This document shows positions 5,744 to 6,466 of a stretch of DNA of 6,466 nucleotides, piece after piece (positions within the stretch are counted from its first letter, which is position 1; each line of letters starts with the position of its first letter). The DNA comes from Nitrospirota bacterium (GTDB taxonomy: Bacteria; Nitrospirota; Nitrospiria; SBBL01; Manganitrophaceae). Position numbers and translations under genes: made by a program. The stretch lies in assembly GCA_023248505.1 (NCBI GenBank), contig JAHFEM010000119.1:1-6466 (forward strand), read 5' to 3'. The notes beneath the pieces were generated by a model that saw nothing but the letters and a program-made list of their open reading frames with translations, ran no database searches and was not told the DNA's origin.

Positions 5744-6466
5744 ATGGATCTAAAACAAGAGAAACGGCATGAGCCGGAATATATGACCCCGATTTACCGG
5801 ATGGCGATCGCCCAGTTCGATAAGGCGGCCGATCAGCTTCAGCTCGATCCGAACTTGAGGAAGCGCTTTGTGGTTCCGAAGCGGGCGATGATGGTCAGTG
5901 TTCCGATTCGAATGGACGATTCTCATATCGAGGTTTTCCACGGCTATCGTGTTCATCATGACAACACGCTGGGTCCGTCCAAAGGAGGAATCCGATATCA
6001 TCCCGATGTGAATCTGGGGGAGGTCTGTGCGCTTGCCATGTGGATGACTTGGAAATGCGCCCTGATGGGACTCCCCTTTGGCGGCGCGAAAGGGGGCGTG
6101 AGCTGCGACCCCAATGCTTTGTCGCGAAACGAATTGCAGCGGCTCACCCGGCGATATACCGCGGAGATCATCCAGTTCATCGGGCCCGATGTCGACGTCC
6201 CCGCTCCCGATGTGGGGACCAATGAGCAGGTGATGGCCTGGATGATGGATACCTACAGCCAGTTCAAAGGGTATTCCATCCCGGAGATTGTGACTGGAAA
6301 GCCGATTGTTATCGGCGGTTCCCTTGGACGGATCGAAGCAACCGGCCGCGGGGTTGTCTACTGTATCATGGAGGCGTTTCGCCACCTTGGAATAAGCCCC
6401 GAGGGAAAGCGGGTCGTTGTGCAAGGATTCGGGAATGTCGGATCCAACGCCGCGAAGGTGCTTCAT
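5744..6466 (+). CDS. gdhA: Glutamate dehydrogenase (Glu/Leu/Phe/Val dehydrogenase family), C-terminus beyond the window
   Basis: The first 241 codons are present, out of about 415-450 for the family. The enzyme interconverts glutamate with 2-oxoglutarate plus ammonium using NAD(P), linking nitrogen assimilation or glutamate breakdown to the TCA cycle in the cytoplasm. The substrate domain is clear: GPSKGGIRYHP (78-88) with Lys80, MTWKCAL (101-107) with Lys104, GLPFGGAKGGV (109-119) with catalytic Lys116, and DVPAPDVGTNE (151-161) with Asp156. The dinucleotide fold begins with VVVQGFGNVGSNAA (224-237), including the GFGNVG glycine motif. The acidic or neutral residue that sets NAD versus NADP preference lies past the edge. 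The ATG at 5744 has AGGA (5732-5735) at 8-nt spacing. Leucine dehydrogenase relatives are possible but the lysine motifs and length of the N-terminal domain favour glutamate dehydrogenase. Confidence 0.93.
   Translation, partial: MDLKQEKRHEPEYMTPIYRMAIAQFDKAADQLQLDPNLRKRFVVPKRAMMVSVPIRMDDSHIEVFHGYRVHHDNTLGPSKGGIRYHPDVNLGEVCALAMWMTWKCALMGLPFGGAKGGVSCDPNALSRNELQRLTRRYTAEIIQFIGPDVDVPAPDVGTNEQVMAWMMDTYSQFKGYSIPEIVTGKPIVIGGSLGRIEATGRGVVYCIMEAFRHLGISPEGKRVVVQGFGNVGSNAAKVLH

Noticed and set aside
5750..6466. Minus-strand open frame opposite glutamate dehydrogenase
   Set aside because: Antisense to a gene with all expected catalytic lysines and the nucleotide-binding motif; no domain of its own.

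Overview
The window looks like ordinary, gene-dense chromosomal DNA from a Gram-negative bacterium of moderate GC (mid-50s % by eye). The Gram-negative reading rests on an exported LolA-like 'outer membrane lipoprotein-sorting' protein. A Nitrospirota-type organism is a guess from the protein flavour and cannot be settled from this sequence. I see no mobile element, CRISPR array, RNA gene or phage gene.

Left part, minus strand (4651 down to 1): six genes in tight head-to-tail order, read as one operon. They are moaC (molybdenum cofactor synthesis), an ABC exporter ATPase with an unusual tryptophan-rich C-terminal tail, its ABC-2 type membrane subunit, a histidine phosphatase, a family-2 O-methyltransferase-like protein with a very basic N-terminal tail, and the start of a secreted LolA-like protein that runs off the left edge. 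Junctions are short: a 4-bp ATGA overlap, a 16-bp overlap, then gaps of 17, 4 and 17 bp. A near-consensus sigma-70 promoter lies about 60 bp upstream of moaC and could drive the whole set.

Middle (4652-4879): a 228-bp divergent control region. It holds two back-to-back promoters, each with a perfect TTGACA -35 box and a 17-bp spacer. A 12-bp perfect palindrome abuts the rightward -35 box and is a candidate operator.

Right part, plus strand (4880 to 6466): a protein made almost only of four CBS motifs (two Bateman modules arising from an internal duplication), followed 54 bp later by a glutamate dehydrogenase that runs off the right edge. They are probably co-transcribed, which suggests, but does not prove, that the CBS protein senses adenine nucleotides in connection with ammonium/glutamate metabolism.

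The points most worth a second look are the Trp/Lys/Glu-rich ATPase tail, the methyltransferase whose usual catalytic His is Asn, the moaC-exporter-phosphatase-methyltransferase-LolA-like neighbourhood, and the divergent promoter region with its palindrome. I do not see clear proof of a wholly new system.
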